Below the pieces are notes generated by a model that saw only the letters and a list, made by a program, of their open reading frames with translations, was not told where the DNA came from and did not search any database. DNA of 64,000 nucleotides from Xanthomonas arboricola pv. juglandis. GTDB taxonomy: Bacteria > Pseudomonadota > Gammaproteobacteria > Xanthomonadales > Xanthomonadaceae. Both the position numbers and the translations under genes were made by a program. The stretch's first letter is position 1; each line of letters begins with the position of its first letter. The stretch spans positions 1,033,655 through 1,097,654 of the forward strand of contig NZ_JZEF01000002.1 in the NCBI RefSeq assembly GCF_001013475.1, in the 5' to 3' direction. This document shows positions 24,130 through 34,139 of the stretch, piece by piece.

Positions 24130-25284
24130 ATGGATGCTTCCCCGATTCAAGCGTTGTGCAATGCACGCGTGCTCACCGACGATGGCTTGCAGGATGGGCT
24201 GGTGGTCCTGCTGGCCGGCACGCAGATCCAGGCGGTGGTGGCGGCCGACGATGCGCGCGTTGCGCAGGCGTATACGCGTGTGGATCTGGGCGGTGCCACC
24301 TTGCTGCCTGGCTTTATCGATATCCAGGTCAATGGCGGTGGTGGCGTGTTGTTCAACAACGCGCGCGACCCGCAGGCGCTGGCCACGATTGCGGCCGCGC
24401 ATCGCCGTTACGGCACCACCGGCATGCTGCCGACGCTGATCAGCGACACCGCCGAGGTCATGGCCGAGGCGATCGAAGCAACGCGCCAGGCCATCGCGCA
24501 AGGCGTGCCCGGCGTGCTCGGTATCCATCTGGAAGGCCCGTACCTGAGCCCGGCCCGCAAGGGCACGCACGACGCGCACAAGTTCCGCCTGCCCGACGCG
24601 CACGAGATTGCCGTCGATACCTCGCTGGACAACGGCGTCACCTTGATCACGCTCGCACCCGAGCGCGTGCCGCTGGACGACATTCGCGCCTTCGTCGCCG
24701 GCGGCGCGATCGTGTTTGCCGGCCACACTGCGGCCAGCTACGAGCAGGCGCGCGACGGCATTGCCGCCGGCGTCAGCGGTTTCACCCATCTGTACAACGC
24801 GATGTCGCAGCTGGCCGGGCGCGAGCCCAGCGCGGTCGGCGCCGCATTGGAAGACCCCGATGTGTGGTGCGGCATCATCGTCGATGGCGTGCACGTGCAT
24901 CCTGCCAGCCTGCGCGTGGCGCTGGCCGCCAAACCGCGCGGCAAGCTGTTGCTGGTCACCGACGCCATGCCGATGGTCGGTGCCGACAGCCCCAGTTTCG
25001 ACCTGTACGGCGAAACCATCACCGCGGTGGACGGCGTGGTACGCAATGCCGACGGCGCACTGGCCGGCTCGGCGCTGGACATGGCCACGGCTGTGCGCAA
25101 CAGCGTGCAGTGGCTGGGCGTGGATCTGGCCGAAGCCGCGCGCATGGCGTCCACCTATCCGGCGCAATGCATCGGCCTGGGCCAGCGCCTGGGCCGCATT
25201 GCACCCGGCTATCAGGCCGATCTGGTGCTGGTGGATGCAGACGTGCAGGTACTTGCCACCTGGGTCGCCGGGCAGCGCGAATAA
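24130..25284 (+). CDS. nagA: NagA, N-acetylglucosamine-6-phosphate deacetylase
   Basis: This 384-residue amidohydrolase removes acetate from GlcNAc-6-phosphate, the step before NagB-II. Family motifs appear in order: LPGFIDIQVNGGGGVLFN, GIHLEGPYLSPARKG with the metal-binding Glu, FAGHTAAS, GFTHLYNAMS, GIIVDGVHVHP and LLVTDAMP with the catalytic Asp. ATG 24130 is the natural start; the open frame upstream lies inside nagB-II. It is the last gene before a 789-bp gap. Confidence 0.94.
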   Translation: MDASPIQALCNARVLTDDGLQDGLVVLLAGTQIQAVVAADDARVAQAYTRVDLGGATLLPGFIDIQVNGGGGVLFNNARDPQALATIAAAHRRYGTTGMLPTLISDTAEVMAEAIEATRQAIAQGVPGVLGIHLEGPYLSPARKGTHDAHKFRLPDAHEIAVDTSLDNGVTLITLAPERVPLDDIRAFVAGGAIVFAGHTAASYEQARDGIAAGVSGFTHLYNAMSQLAGREPSAVGAALEDPDVWCGIIVDGVHVHPASLRVALAAKPRGKLLLVTDAMPMVGADSPSFDLYGETITAVDGVVRNADGALAGSALDMATAVRNSVQWLGVDLAEAARMASTYPAQCIGLGQRLGRIAPGYQADLVLVDADVQVLATWVAGQRE

Positions 25285-25392
25285 GTCCGCACGCCGCCGC
25301 ACGAACCCGTTCGTGCGGCGCGATGCGTTTGAAACCTTGTTTGCGGTCTTGTCTGCGGTGAACCGCCATCGTCGGTACGCTGCAGCATGATC

Positions 25393-25416
25393 GTGCGTGC
25401 GTGCGTGCGTGCGTGC
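25393..25416. repeat. (GTGC)6 microsatellite
   Basis: Six exact tandem GTGC tetranucleotides lie 109 bases after nagA. They are non-coding, so length change would not shift a frame, but they are a potential strain marker. Confidence 0.85.
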
Positions 25417-25854
25417 GCGAGTGCAGGGCGTGCTTTTGCCAAGTTCCGGAAAGGAATCAGTGTCGAACGATGGAGCGGCCAAGCAGAAGTCGGGCGCTTT
25501 CGGCGTCACGCAACGCGTAGTGCAACCGACGCGCTTTCTGTTGCAATAGACGCTCGACGATGACTGCAGCCGCATGCGCTTGCCGCAGGTCAGCACTGCA
25601 ATCGCAGTGGTTTGGCAAGGCGCCGCATACACCATCCACCACAACAAAGCCTGCAACACACCCTGCATCGCAACATCCGGCTGCGCAGCGTTGTGGCATC
25701 AGGCTGTTACGCGCAGTGGTCTGCATCGTCGATGCATATGAGTGCGAACACGATCACGCTGTCATTCCAATATCTGCATCGTCGGTGCGGTTTCAGGCAT
25801 GAAGCTGGGCATTTGTGGCAGCGAGTTGACAGCCCCGGCTGCGAAAGGCACCTT

Positions 25855-25874
25855 CGCTGATAACGTTGTCAGCG
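25855..25874. promoter_or_regulatory. Candidate NagR (LacI-type) operator
   Basis: CGCTGATAACGTTGTCAGCG is a 20-bp palindrome with one mismatched pair, centred on ACGT. It shares AACGTTGTC with the site at 9581. It lies 200 bases before the second TonB receptor gene, so the two receptors are probably co-regulated. Binding by NagR is inferred. Confidence 0.62.
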
Positions 25875-26073
25875 AGCAGGAGCCACTTCTGAATTCTTGA
25901 AAGCGTTGTCGTCCGGCTGCTGGTCGGACTGGCGCTGACCCGCATGCCACTACGGCGGTGCGGGACGCTGCTCGCATCCGGCACAGGGGACGGAGTGCGG
26001 GCATGTCACGCGCATCGCGCGTTGTCGTGCAACCACATGGTTGCCACCTGACATCCGTCAAGAGGTCTACGCA

Positions 26074-28737
26074 ATGCCGTCTTCCCGTTTGTTCGAGTTG
26101 TCCCGTCACCTGTTCTGTCATGCGCACCCGCTGCGTCGCACCCCATTGAGTACTGCTGTCCGCGGCCTGTTGATCGGTGGCGCTGCGCTGGCAGGTCTTG
26201 CCGCGTTGCCCGCAGGTGCGCAGGAGCAGGCTGCAGCCCCGCAGGAACAAGCGCTCGCGCAAACCAATCCCTCGGTGTCCACATTGGACGAGGTCAAGGT
26301 CGTCGGCTATCAGGCCAGCCTCGGCAAGGCACTCAACGTCAAGCGCAATGCCGATGCGATCGTCGACGCGATCAGCGCCGAAGACATCGGCAAATTCCCC
26401 GACACCAACGTTGCCGAGTCGCTGTCGCGCCTGTCCGGCATCACGGTGGATCGCCAGTTCGGCGAAGGCGAAAAGGTCAGCATTCTCGGCACCGATCCGG
26501 CACTCAATCGCGTGCTGCTCAACGGCCAGACCATCGCCTCCACCAGTTGGGGCGGCGATCCCAACGACCCGGACAGCCGCTCGTTCAACTACAGCACGCT
26601 GGCGCCGGAAGTGGTCGGCCTGATGGAGGTCTACAAGACACCGGAGGCACGCATCGACGAGGGCTCCATCGGCGGCACCGTGATCGTGCACACGCGAAAG
26701 CCGCTGGATCTTGAGCGCAATACGCTGACCGGCACGGTGAGCTACGGCTATAACGATCGTTCCGAGGAGGGCAAGCCGAATGCCTCGGCGCTGTACAGCT
26801 GGAAGAACCAGGATGAAACGCTCGGTGTGCTCACCTCGGTGATGCATTCGCAGCGCGTGTTGCGCCGCGATGGCGTGGAGATCTTCGGCTACGACAATGT
26901 GCAAGGCGCAGGGTTCCCGGCGTCTGTGGTCGGCAACAACACCGGCGTCTTTCCGACCTCGATCAACACCGCGTTGTTCCAGCAGACGCGCAAGCGCGAT
27001 GGCGTCAGCGCGGCGTTGCAGTGGAAGCCGGATGCCGATTTCGAGCTCAACCTGACCGGTTTGTACGTCAAGGAGAGTTTCGACAACTACAACCAGAGCC
27101 GCTACGGCTACTGGGGTTCCACCCCAGGCGATGCGCAGGCGCTGGGCTTCGAGAACGGCGTGGCGACCTCGGGTACGTTCGGCGACCAGTCCAACACCTA
27201 CCTGGACGGCTACCTGCGCAACAGCGAGGTCAGCACCGGCAGCATCCATCTACGCGCCGACTGGCATGGCGATGGCTGGAATGCGTCCAGCCAGGTGGGC
27301 TACACCAGTTCACAGGGCGGTGCCGAGCGCATCTACGGCATCCAGTTCCGCAACCTCGCCGGTTACAGCTACAACATCGACGGGCGCCGCACCGCGATGG
27401 ACTACAGCACCGACCCCACCAACGCGGCGGCGATGCAGCTCAACAACGCCTCGGCCAGCCACAGCCCGCAGTACGACAAGGAACGCTACCTGCAGCTGGA
27501 CTTCGACCATGCGGTGGAGTGGGGGCCGTTCACCCAGATCCTCACCGGCATCAAGCTGACCAATCACGCCACCGGGCAATCCTCCTACAGCCGCACCTGG
27601 ACCCCGAACGACGGCAGCACGCTGGCAGCGTTCTCGCCGGGCACCACGCCATCGGGCTATCTGGACGGCTTGTCGACCAGCGCCGACATGCAGCGCTGGT
27701 CGACCATCAACAGCGGCGCCATCAGCCAATACATCGGTGGCCTGGAAGGCGATGACGGCTTGCCGATCAGCTACGCCGGCAACTACAGCATCGAAGAACA
27801 GAACCGCGCCTGGTTCCTGCAGGGCAATTTTTCCGGCGAGCGCTATCGCGGCAACGTCGGCGTGCGTTACGTGCACACCCGCGATTCCACCGATGGTTTC
27901 AGCTATGCGCCCGGTGGCGGCTATACGCCGGTCAACTTCCTCAACAGCTACGGCAAGTGGTTGCCGTCCTTCAACATCGCCTACGACCTGCGCGACGATC
28001 TGATGCTGCGCTTTGCTGCCTCCAAGGTGATCGCACGGCCGCGCTACACCAACATGACCCCGTACGTGGCCACCGACGACACCACGCTCACCGCATCCAC
28101 GGGCAATCCTGGATTGAGTCCGTACGAGTCCACCAACCTGGGCGCATCGCTGGAGTGGTACTTCTCCGACAGCAGCCTGCTCAGCGGCGAGTTCTTCTCG
28201 CGCGATATCTCCAACTACATCCTGACCACCGTGGAAGACCGGGTGTTCTTCAACAACGCCACCGGCGGCTCGAGCACCTATCAGACCTCCGTGCCGACCA
28301 ACGCTGGCGATGCCAAGGTGCGCGGCGTTGCGCTCAACCTGCAGCACAACTTCGGCAACGGGTTCGGCGTGGTGGCCAACTACACCTATTCCGATTCCAA
28401 GACCGACGGCGATTACAGCCTGCCGTACAATTCGCGCAACGCCTACAACATCAGCCCGTACTACGAGCAGGGCAAATGGAGCGCGCGGGTGAATCTGGGC
28501 TGGCGCTCGGAATACTTCACCCAGATCGGCCGCCTCAACGGGCAGCAGATGACCGATGCATTCACCCAGGTCGATGCCTCGTTCGGCTACCAGGCCACCG
28601 AGAGGTTGCGCGTGGCGCTGGAAGCCACCAATCTGCTGGATGAAACCTACTTCAGCTATATCGGTAACAAGAACCAGCCGTACTACATCTACAAGAACGG
28701 CCGCTCCTTCATGCTGAGCCTGAATTTCAAGCTGTGA
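26074..28737 (+). CDS. TonB-dependent receptor, nag locus (copy 2)
   Basis: This 887-residue outer-membrane receptor has a long N-terminal leader (GLLIGGAALAGLAALPAGAQ), a TonB-box-like LDEVKVVG, a plug with DIGKFPDTNVAESLSRLSGI and a barrel ending SFMLSLNFKL. It is of the same large carbohydrate-receptor type as the copy at 10190, but the two differ widely in the barrel, so they probably take different ligands. ATG 26074 is chosen for the AAGAGG site and signal peptide. A rho-independent terminator follows directly. Confidence 0.9.
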   Translation: MPSSRLFELSRHLFCHAHPLRRTPLSTAVRGLLIGGAALAGLAALPAGAQEQAAAPQEQALAQTNPSVSTLDEVKVVGYQASLGKALNVKRNADAIVDAISAEDIGKFPDTNVAESLSRLSGITVDRQFGEGEKVSILGTDPALNRVLLNGQTIASTSWGGDPNDPDSRSFNYSTLAPEVVGLMEVYKTPEARIDEGSIGGTVIVHTRKPLDLERNTLTGTVSYGYNDRSEEGKPNASALYSWKNQDETLGVLTSVMHSQRVLRRDGVEIFGYDNVQGAGFPASVVGNNTGVFPTSINTALFQQTRKRDGVSAALQWKPDADFELNLTGLYVKESFDNYNQSRYGYWGSTPGDAQALGFENGVATSGTFGDQSNTYLDGYLRNSEVSTGSIHLRADWHGDGWNASSQVGYTSSQGGAERIYGIQFRNLAGYSYNIDGRRTAMDYSTDPTNAAAMQLNNASASHSPQYDKERYLQLDFDHAVEWGPFTQILTGIKLTNHATGQSSYSRTWTPNDGSTLAAFSPGTTPSGYLDGLSTSADMQRWSTINSGAISQYIGGLEGDDGLPISYAGNYSIEEQNRAWFLQGNFSGERYRGNVGVRYVHTRDSTDGFSYAPGGGYTPVNFLNSYGKWLPSFNIAYDLRDDLMLRFAASKVIARPRYTNMTPYVATDDTTLTASTGNPGLSPYESTNLGASLEWYFSDSSLLSGEFFSRDISNYILTTVEDRVFFNNATGGSSTYQTSVPTNAGDAKVRGVALNLQHNFGNGFGVVANYTYSDSKTDGDYSLPYNSRNAYNISPYYEQGKWSARVNLGWRSEYFTQIGRLNGQQMTDAFTQVDASFGYQATERLRVALEATNLLDETYFSYIGNKNQPYYIYKNGRSFMLSLNFKL

Positions 28738-28746
28738 CGTCGGCCG

Positions 28747-28775
28747 GGCGGCTGCTCTCGGGCAGCCGCCTTGTT
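28747..28775 (+). terminator. Rho-independent terminator after the second TonB receptor
   Basis: A perfect 9-bp stem (GGCGGCTGC at 28747-28755 with GCAGCCGCC at 28762-28770), a 6-base loop and then TTGTT. It closes the nag locus 10 bases after the receptor stop. Confidence 0.8.
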
Positions 28776-28906
28776 GCAATGGCGGCGGCTCGCGGTTGCA
28801 ATTTCGACCCGGGGATCTTTCGCTAGTCCGGATCTGAGCGGCAACGCTTTGCTTGGCACGGCTACATCCCTGTCGTGTTGCGACAACGGTATGCGCGATG
28901 CATCGG

Positions 28907-30139
28907 CTATGTGCCGGACTTTCTTGCGGCCGCAATCGCCGCAATCCGCGCCTTCGCCAATGCCTCGCCGATCTGCGGGCCTTGCAAGCCTTCTGCAGCC
29001 AGGTCGCGCGCATTGATGGCCAGCGCAGCGGCATGCAGGCGTTTGAGTTGTTCGCCCTGTGGGTACGCGGCGTCTTCGCTGCCCAGCCGGCCACGCTTGT
29101 CGGCTTCGCAGACCAGCGCGAGTTGCGCGATGCGCTCGGGGCGGCGGAACGCGTCGCAGCGCACCAGCAGCTCGTGCACGGTGCGGTCGCGCAGTTCGGC
29201 CAGGCGATGTACGTTCAAGTGTTCGCGGCAGGCGGTGATGGCGAGCTGGCGATAATCCTGTGGCACCTTGAGCCGCTCGCACAATGTCTGCAGCGGGGCA
29301 ACGCCGCGCTGTTCGTGCATGATGTGGCGCGGCCATTCTTCCGCCGGCGTGAGCGCCTTGCCCAGGTCGTGGGTCAATGCGGCAAAGCCCACCAGCGCGT
29401 CACCGGGCGCCAGTCGCGCGGCCATGTCGCTGACCATTTCCTGGTGAATGCCGGTATCCACCTCCGGATGAAACTCGGCACGTTGCGGCACGCCATACAG
29501 CGCATCGATCTCGGGCAGGATGACGCGCAGCGCATCGGTGTGGCGCAGCGTGCGCAGGAATGCCGACGGCTGTGCACTCTCCAGCACGCGGCGCAATTCC
29601 TGCCACACACGTTCGGGCACCAGGCTGTCCAGCTCGCCGCTGGCGGCCATCTCGCGCATCAGTGCTGCGGTCTCGGGCGCGACAGTGAAACCAAGCGGTG
29701 CCAGGCGTGCCATGAAGCGGGCAGCACGCAATACGCGCACGGGATCTTCGACAAAGGCCGGCCCCACGTGCCGCAGCACGCGCGCCTGCAGATCGCGCGC
29801 GCCGCCATACGGATCGAACAACTCGCCAGTCTCCTCGTCGCGTGCGATCGCATTGATGGTGAAGTCGCGGCGCAGCAGATCCTCTTCCAGCGTCACCGAA
29901 GGATCGGCATCCACCACGAAGCCGCGATAGCCGCGCCCGGACTTGCGCTCGGTACGCGCCAACGCATACTCCTCACCGTTGCGCGGATGCAGGAACACCG
30001 GGAAATCCTTCCCCACCGGTTTGAAGCCCAGGCGTTCCATCTGCGCCTGATCGGCACCGACCACCACCCAGTCGCGGTCGCCAGCGGGCTGGCCAAGCAG
30101 GGCATCGCGGACTGCGCCGCCAACGAGATAGGTCTTCAT
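28907..30139 (-). CDS. cca: CCA-adding tRNA nucleotidyltransferase
   Basis: This 410-residue enzyme adds or repairs the 3' CCA of tRNAs. The nucleotidyltransferase head has [10 protein letters not shown] and the DRD metal-binding motif (GDRDWVVVG), followed by [10 protein letters not shown] and [14 protein letters not shown]-terminal HD domain is visible ([20 protein letters not shown]), as in the bifunctional gammaproteobacterial enzymes with phosphohydrolase activity. It stands alone on the minus strand, convergent with the nag locus. Confidence 0.95.
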   Translation of the reverse strand: MKTYLVGGAVRDALLGQPAGDRDWVVVGADQAQMERLGFKPVGKDFPVFLHPRNGEEYALARTERKSGRGYRGFVVDADPSVTLEEDLLRRDFTINAIARDEETGELFDPYGGARDLQARVLRHVGPAFVEDPVRVLRAARFMARLAPLGFTVAPETAALMREMAASGELDSLVPERVWQELRRVLESAQPSAFLRTLRHTDALRVILPEIDALYGVPQRAEFHPEVDTGIHQEMVSDMAARLAPGDALVGFAALTHDLGKALTPAEEWPRHIMHEQRGVAPLQTLCERLKVPQDYRQLAITACREHLNVHRLAELRDRTVHELLVRCDAFRRPERIAQLALVCEADKRGRLGSEDAAYPQGEQLKRLHAAALAINARDLAAEGLQGPQIGEALAKARIAAIAAARKSGT

Positions 30140-30190
30140 CGCGACATGATGCCCGATGCGGTGCGTGCGTCGTAGGGCGACTGATCCACG

Positions 30191-30230
30191 GCTTGGCTGC
30201 AGGGCCTTTGCCCGCCCACCATCGCGGACA
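30191..30230. repeat. Partial copy of the palindromic repeat element
   Basis: GGCTGCAGGGCCTTTGCCC and the following CGCCCACCATCGCGGACA match the left arm of the full element at 30281, with one base lost in the CCC run. The right arm and inner hairpin are missing. Flanking motifs (CGTAGGGC followed by CTACGGCTT or CCACGGCTT) appear on both sides of this copy, hinting at successive insertions. Confidence 0.6.
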
Positions 30231-30280
30231 TGTCGTAGGGCACAGTGGACGATCTACGGCTTTGCGGATAGATCAGCTGT

Positions 30281-30438
30281 AGAGCGGGGTGATGTGTGGC
30301 TTTACTGCAGGGCCCTTGCCCGCCCAACATCGCGGGACACGCCGCAAGTACGTCCATGTAGGCTCTTACGCGGCATCCATGCCGCGTAAGGTCCCGCGAC
30401 GGTGGGCGGGCAAGGGCCAGTCGAGATGGTCGGTGTGC
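30281..30438. repeat. 158-bp palindromic repeat element, copy A
   Basis: Outer inverted arms of 28 bases (30311-30338 and 30391-30418) pair at 26 positions. Inside lies a perfect 12-bp hairpin (CTTACGCGGCAT at 30365 with ATGCCGCGTAAG at 30379). A nearly identical copy sits at 62561-62717. It has no ORF of its own and no transposase, so it resembles a MITE or REP-type non-autonomous element. Confidence 0.85.
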
Positions 30439-31027
30439 ACAGCTAAGCGCAATGCTTGATGCGCGGTGTTTGATGCCGATGCGCCGGCTCAATGCGCGAT
30501 GCACGTCGAGCGGCAACCAGTCGGGATGTCTGCTGCGCATGGGCAAGAGCAGTGCGTGATGTGCATTTCGGATAGTGATGTACTTGCCCGGCCCAACGGA
30601 CAACGTCCAATGCACGTCGTGCAAAAAGCTGCTTTCACGTGATTACCGACCAACTTTCTGGTGCGGTGTCCTTGCCGGTTGCGGGACCGTGTGGCGGCAT
30701 GGATGCCGCCACCGAGCCTCCACGGACGGATTCACGGCGTGTCCCGCAAGCGGTGAGGGCACCGCGCACTCGCCGACCCGAGCTTTCGATGCACCGAAAC
30801 AACGCAACGTCGGGAAAGCTTGGTTAGCCCCAGTGCCCCAGTGCCTCAGAGCTTCAGAGCTTAGAGCTTCAGAGTCTGAAGCCTCAAAGCCCGAAGCTTA
30901 GGAGCGTACCGAAAGGCGAGTAACAGAGCGGCATCGCCTAGCTTGCGCCCCAGGCCAAGACAACCCCTGCAACCGCGCAAGCACGACCACCTCATCCGGC
31001 CGCCATGCTTGGCGGCTGACTGGGAGC

Positions 31028-33001
31028 TCAGTCCTGCGCCGCGTTATTGGTCGCCTGGCCTGGCGTGCACACCGGTTTCAGGCGCTTGTCCACCAGCTTG
31101 CCCATCAGGCGATCGCTCAGCGGCAGCATGTCGCCGTTGAGTCGCCAGTCGTAAATCACGCTGAAAGCCAGCACGCGCGCGACGTACTCACGGGTTTCCT
31201 TGTAGCTGATGGTCTCGATCCAGAAGTCCGGCTCGAAGTTGGGCCGTTGCGATTGCCAGCGCCCGGTCGGCCCCGGACCGGCGTTGTAGGCGGCGATGGT
31301 GAGGTAGGGCAGGCCGTAGGTATTGAGCAACTGGCGCAGGTAGGCGGTGCCGATGGCGATATTGGTGTCCGGCTCGTACAGGCTAGTGGCGCCCGCGTAA
31401 CCGGGCAGGGCGATGCCCTTGGCCACGGCCGCGCCGGTGCCCGGCAGTACCTGCATCAAGCCCATCGCGTTGGCAGGCGAGCGGGCGCGCGGATTGAAGA
31501 TGCTTTCGGCACGGATCTCAGCTGCCACCCAGGCCGGGTCGATCGCGTTCTTGGCCGCTTCGCGGCGAATGCTGTCGTCGTGATGCAGCGGAAAGCGCAA
31601 TGCATACAGGCGTTGTTCGTCGGGCTGCTTGCCGAGCGCGAACACTGCGCGATCGAACCAGCCATTCTCGCTGGCCACCTGCACCGCCAGCCGGCGCTGG
31701 GTGTCGTCGAAGCGGCTCGCGGCATCGTTCCACTCGGCCACGGCCCAACCGGGGCGGTCGATCTGGAACAAGGCGATGGCGCGGATCAGTGCTGGATCGC
31801 GCGCGACGGCTGCCTTGGCCTGCGGGGCGTCCTTGGGCTCCCACGGACACAGCCGATAAGGCTGCTGCAGACGATCGGCGGCCAGGAAGCCGTGGAAGGT
31901 CGGCGATTGCGCGGCTGCGCGATACAGCGGTTGTGCGGCCGCGGCCGCGCCGGTCTTCTCGGCCAGGCGCGCTTCGAAATACTGCCAGCGCGAATCGCTG
32001 CGTTGGGTGGCGGGCATCTTGCGGATTGCCGCCAAGGCTGCCGGCCAGTCGCCACGCGCCATCGCCTCGCGCGCGCGCCATTCGTGCAGGCGCTCGTCGT
32101 ACGAGGCATCGGGCACTGCATTGAGGCGACGCGCCGAATCCGGCAGGTACGACGCCACCGTCCACAGCGCGATCTGGTACAGCACTTGGCCGCGCTGCGC
32201 CTCGCTGAAGCCGAGCGCGCTGGCCAGCTGCGGCAACTGCTGCTCGGCCGCATCCGGGTCGCTCTTGGCCAGCTTGGCCAGGCCATCGACCGCGATGCGT
32301 CGGCTGCGCTCGGTCCTGGGCCAGCTCGATGCACGCGGATGCACCTTGTCCAGAAACGCGGCGTAGTCGTTGGCCAGGGCCAGATCGGCTGCCGGCAGAC
32401 CGCGTGCGGCCGTGCGCATCACCGCAGGCAGCTGCGCATCGGCAGCCGCCTCCACGCGCTCCCAGCGCAGCGCCGGACTGAGCTCGCCGCGCGACTCCAG
32501 CCCGGCAACGACTGGATCGCAGGCATCGGGCAGGCCCTTGCCGGTGCGCCATAACGTCAACGCATCGCGGCTCCACTGCGCATCCAGCTTGCCGGTGGCC
32601 TGCCGCGCGGTCAGCTGCCCACAGCGCAGGCCGACGTTGTCGGTGGGTTTCCAGTTGGCCAGCAACGTGGTCCAGTCCTGACGCCGCGCCACCGCCGGCA
32701 ACCAGGTGCTGCGGAAGCTTTCGGCCACCGGCTGGCCTGCATAACGCTGCAAAAAGCCCTGTGCCTGCGTGTTGGAGACGTTGTCGATATTGCGCTTGAG
32801 CGTGGCAAATTCCAGCCAGCCATAGAGCGGGTGACGGCTCAGGGCACCGAGCTGACCGGCATCGGACTGGCCGCGCTCTGCAGCGGCGATGGCATCGCGC
32901 ATGGCGATCAGTTGCGGGTCGAGGCTTTGGGCATGCAGCGTGGTGCTGCCAAGGCACAGCAGGCCGACGAACACAGTGGCAAGACGGGGGGCATAAGTCA
33001 T
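31028..33001 (-). CDS. slt: Soluble lytic murein transglycosylase
   Basis: This 657-residue periplasmic enzyme cleaves peptidoglycan with formation of 1,6-anhydromuropeptides. A signal peptide (LATVFVGLLCLGSTTLHA) is followed by the long alpha-superhelical U domain and a C-terminal SLT catalytic domain. The catalytic Glu is in IRAESIFNPRA, with SPANAMGLMQVLP, NIAIGTAYLRQLL and AAYNAGPG behind it. The start at 33001 is chosen for the signal peptide; the frame is open to 33244 without coding character. The length fits Slt70-type enzymes. Confidence 0.92.
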   Translation of the reverse strand: MTYAPRLATVFVGLLCLGSTTLHAQSLDPQLIAMRDAIAAAERGQSDAGQLGALSRHPLYGWLEFATLKRNIDNVSNTQAQGFLQRYAGQPVAESFRSTWLPAVARRQDWTTLLANWKPTDNVGLRCGQLTARQATGKLDAQWSRDALTLWRTGKGLPDACDPVVAGLESRGELSPALRWERVEAAADAQLPAVMRTAARGLPAADLALANDYAAFLDKVHPRASSWPRTERSRRIAVDGLAKLAKSDPDAAEQQLPQLASALGFSEAQRGQVLYQIALWTVASYLPDSARRLNAVPDASYDERLHEWRAREAMARGDWPAALAAIRKMPATQRSDSRWQYFEARLAEKTGAAAAAQPLYRAAAQSPTFHGFLAADRLQQPYRLCPWEPKDAPQAKAAVARDPALIRAIALFQIDRPGWAVAEWNDAASRFDDTQRRLAVQVASENGWFDRAVFALGKQPDEQRLYALRFPLHHDDSIRREAAKNAIDPAWVAAEIRAESIFNPRARSPANAMGLMQVLPGTGAAVAKGIALPGYAGATSLYEPDTNIAIGTAYLRQLLNTYGLPYLTIAAYNAGPGPTGRWQSQRPNFEPDFWIETISYKETREYVARVLAFSVIYDWRLNGDMLPLSDRLMGKLVDKRLKPVCTPGQATNNAAQD

Positions 33002-33272
33002 TGCGCGATGATACCCAAGCGCGCCTGCGCGCCTGAGTGAATACGTGCAGGATCGATTCCCGCCAGCGCTGTCGGCAGCGACATGCGCCGCAAGGTGCAG
33101 ATGCGTCCAGTTGGCGCGCGGTCTTGGTCTGCGGCCCGGCGCGCAATGCGAAGCGTCTCTCACTGCTGCGTGGTTGGCTTGCGGGGCGTTAAGGTTTCGT
33201 TTAAAAGTTGGGGCGGACCGCAGGGCACGGGGGCGTGCGGACACTTAGCAAGTCCTTCTGGAGAGAGAAAGG

Positions 33273-34062
33273 ATGAAGCGTCTGATTGGCTCCCCTCGGT
33301 CATGCCTGGCCGTGCAGTTGTCGTTGTGTCTGGTTCCCACACTCGCCTGGGCGCAACAGCCCGAGGCCGCCCCGAGTACGCGCACGCTCGACAGCGTGCA
33401 GGTCACCGGCACGCGCATCAAGACCGCAGAATTGCAGGGCCAGGTGCCGATCCAGACGCTCAACCGCGCCGACATCGAACGCACCGGCCTGACCTCGATC
33501 GGCGAGGTACTGCAGGAACTCACCGCATCGGGTTCGGCGCTCAACGCCAAATTCAACTCGTCGGGCAACTTCGGCTTTCCGCCCGATGGCGGCGGTGTGG
33601 GCGCCGGCTCGGCGCAGGTGGATCTGCGCCATCTCGGCACCAAGCGCGTGCTGGTGCTGGTCGATGGCATCCGCTGGGTCAACGAATCCTCGGCCTCCGG
33701 GGTGGGCTCGTCGACCGATCTGAACACCATTCCGTTGGCGATCGTGGAGCGCATCGAGGTGCTCGAAGACGGCGCCTCGTCGTTGTACGGCTCGGATGCG
33801 ATCGCCGGCGTGGTCAACATCATTACCCGGCGCAGCTTCGACGGTGCGCAGGTCACGCTCAACTACGGGCAATACGGCAGGGGCGATGGTGCCCAGAAGG
33901 GCGTCGACCTGGCCTAAGGCACCAGTGGCGACCGTTACAGCCTGTTTCTGGGCACCAGCTGGACCAGGCAGGATCCGGTGTATGCCAACATGCGCGAACA
34001 ATCGCGCTTGCCGGTGCCCGGCACGGGCCTGTCGTTCGGCAGTTCGGCCACGCCTCGCAGCG
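33273..34062 (+). pseudogene. Truncated TonB-dependent receptor gene with internal stop
   Basis: The first 214 codons encode a receptor N-terminus: signal peptide, [12 protein letters not shown], and a plug with [37 protein letters not shown] and [13 protein letters not shown] at 33915-33917 interrupts it. The same frame continues with receptor-like sequence (GDRYSLFLGTSWTRQDPVYA, then LPVPGTGLSFGSSATP) to about 34060, where homology stops and an AraC gene begins. About two thirds of the barrel is missing. The gene therefore carries a nonsense mutation and has lost its 3' end. The plug type differs from the nag receptors (no DIGKFP). Confidence 0.8.
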
Positions 34063-34139
34063 CGCAGCAAGAACGATCAAATGGCGCGACGCCCGCCGGG
34101 TTACGCTGCGCACCCGTTCATCGACATGGATCTGGCGGC

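Larger units (their letters stand above)
25285..26073 (+). promoter_or_regulatory. 789-bp gap upstream of the second TonB receptor
   Basis: No convincing gene. The gap holds six perfect tandem GTGC units (25393-25416), a NagR-like palindrome (25855-25874), a further half-site near 25901-25912 (AAAGCGTTGTCG) and an AAGAGG ribosome site at 26060 serving the receptor. A short ATATTGGA on the minus strand near 25766 resembles part of the nagQ promoter element. Confidence 0.45.
30140..31027. other. 888-bp repeat-rich gap without a supported gene
   Basis: This stretch carries one full and one partial copy of a palindromic repeat element (30191-30438), then about 350 bases with scattered GATGC and GCGCAATGC motifs, and a short degenerate AGAGCTT repeat (30840-30905). 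ORFs here are short, change frame across the repeats and show no protein family. Confidence 0.6.

Noticed and set aside
30281-30438. Possible CRISPR array or integron site
   Set aside because: Only one full and one partial unit, no regular spacers, and arms of a single palindromic element; no cas or integrase genes.
30136-30624. 162-codon minus-strand ORF in the repeat-rich gap
   Set aside because: Most of it translates the palindromic repeat element; it would contain part of both arms and shows no protein family.
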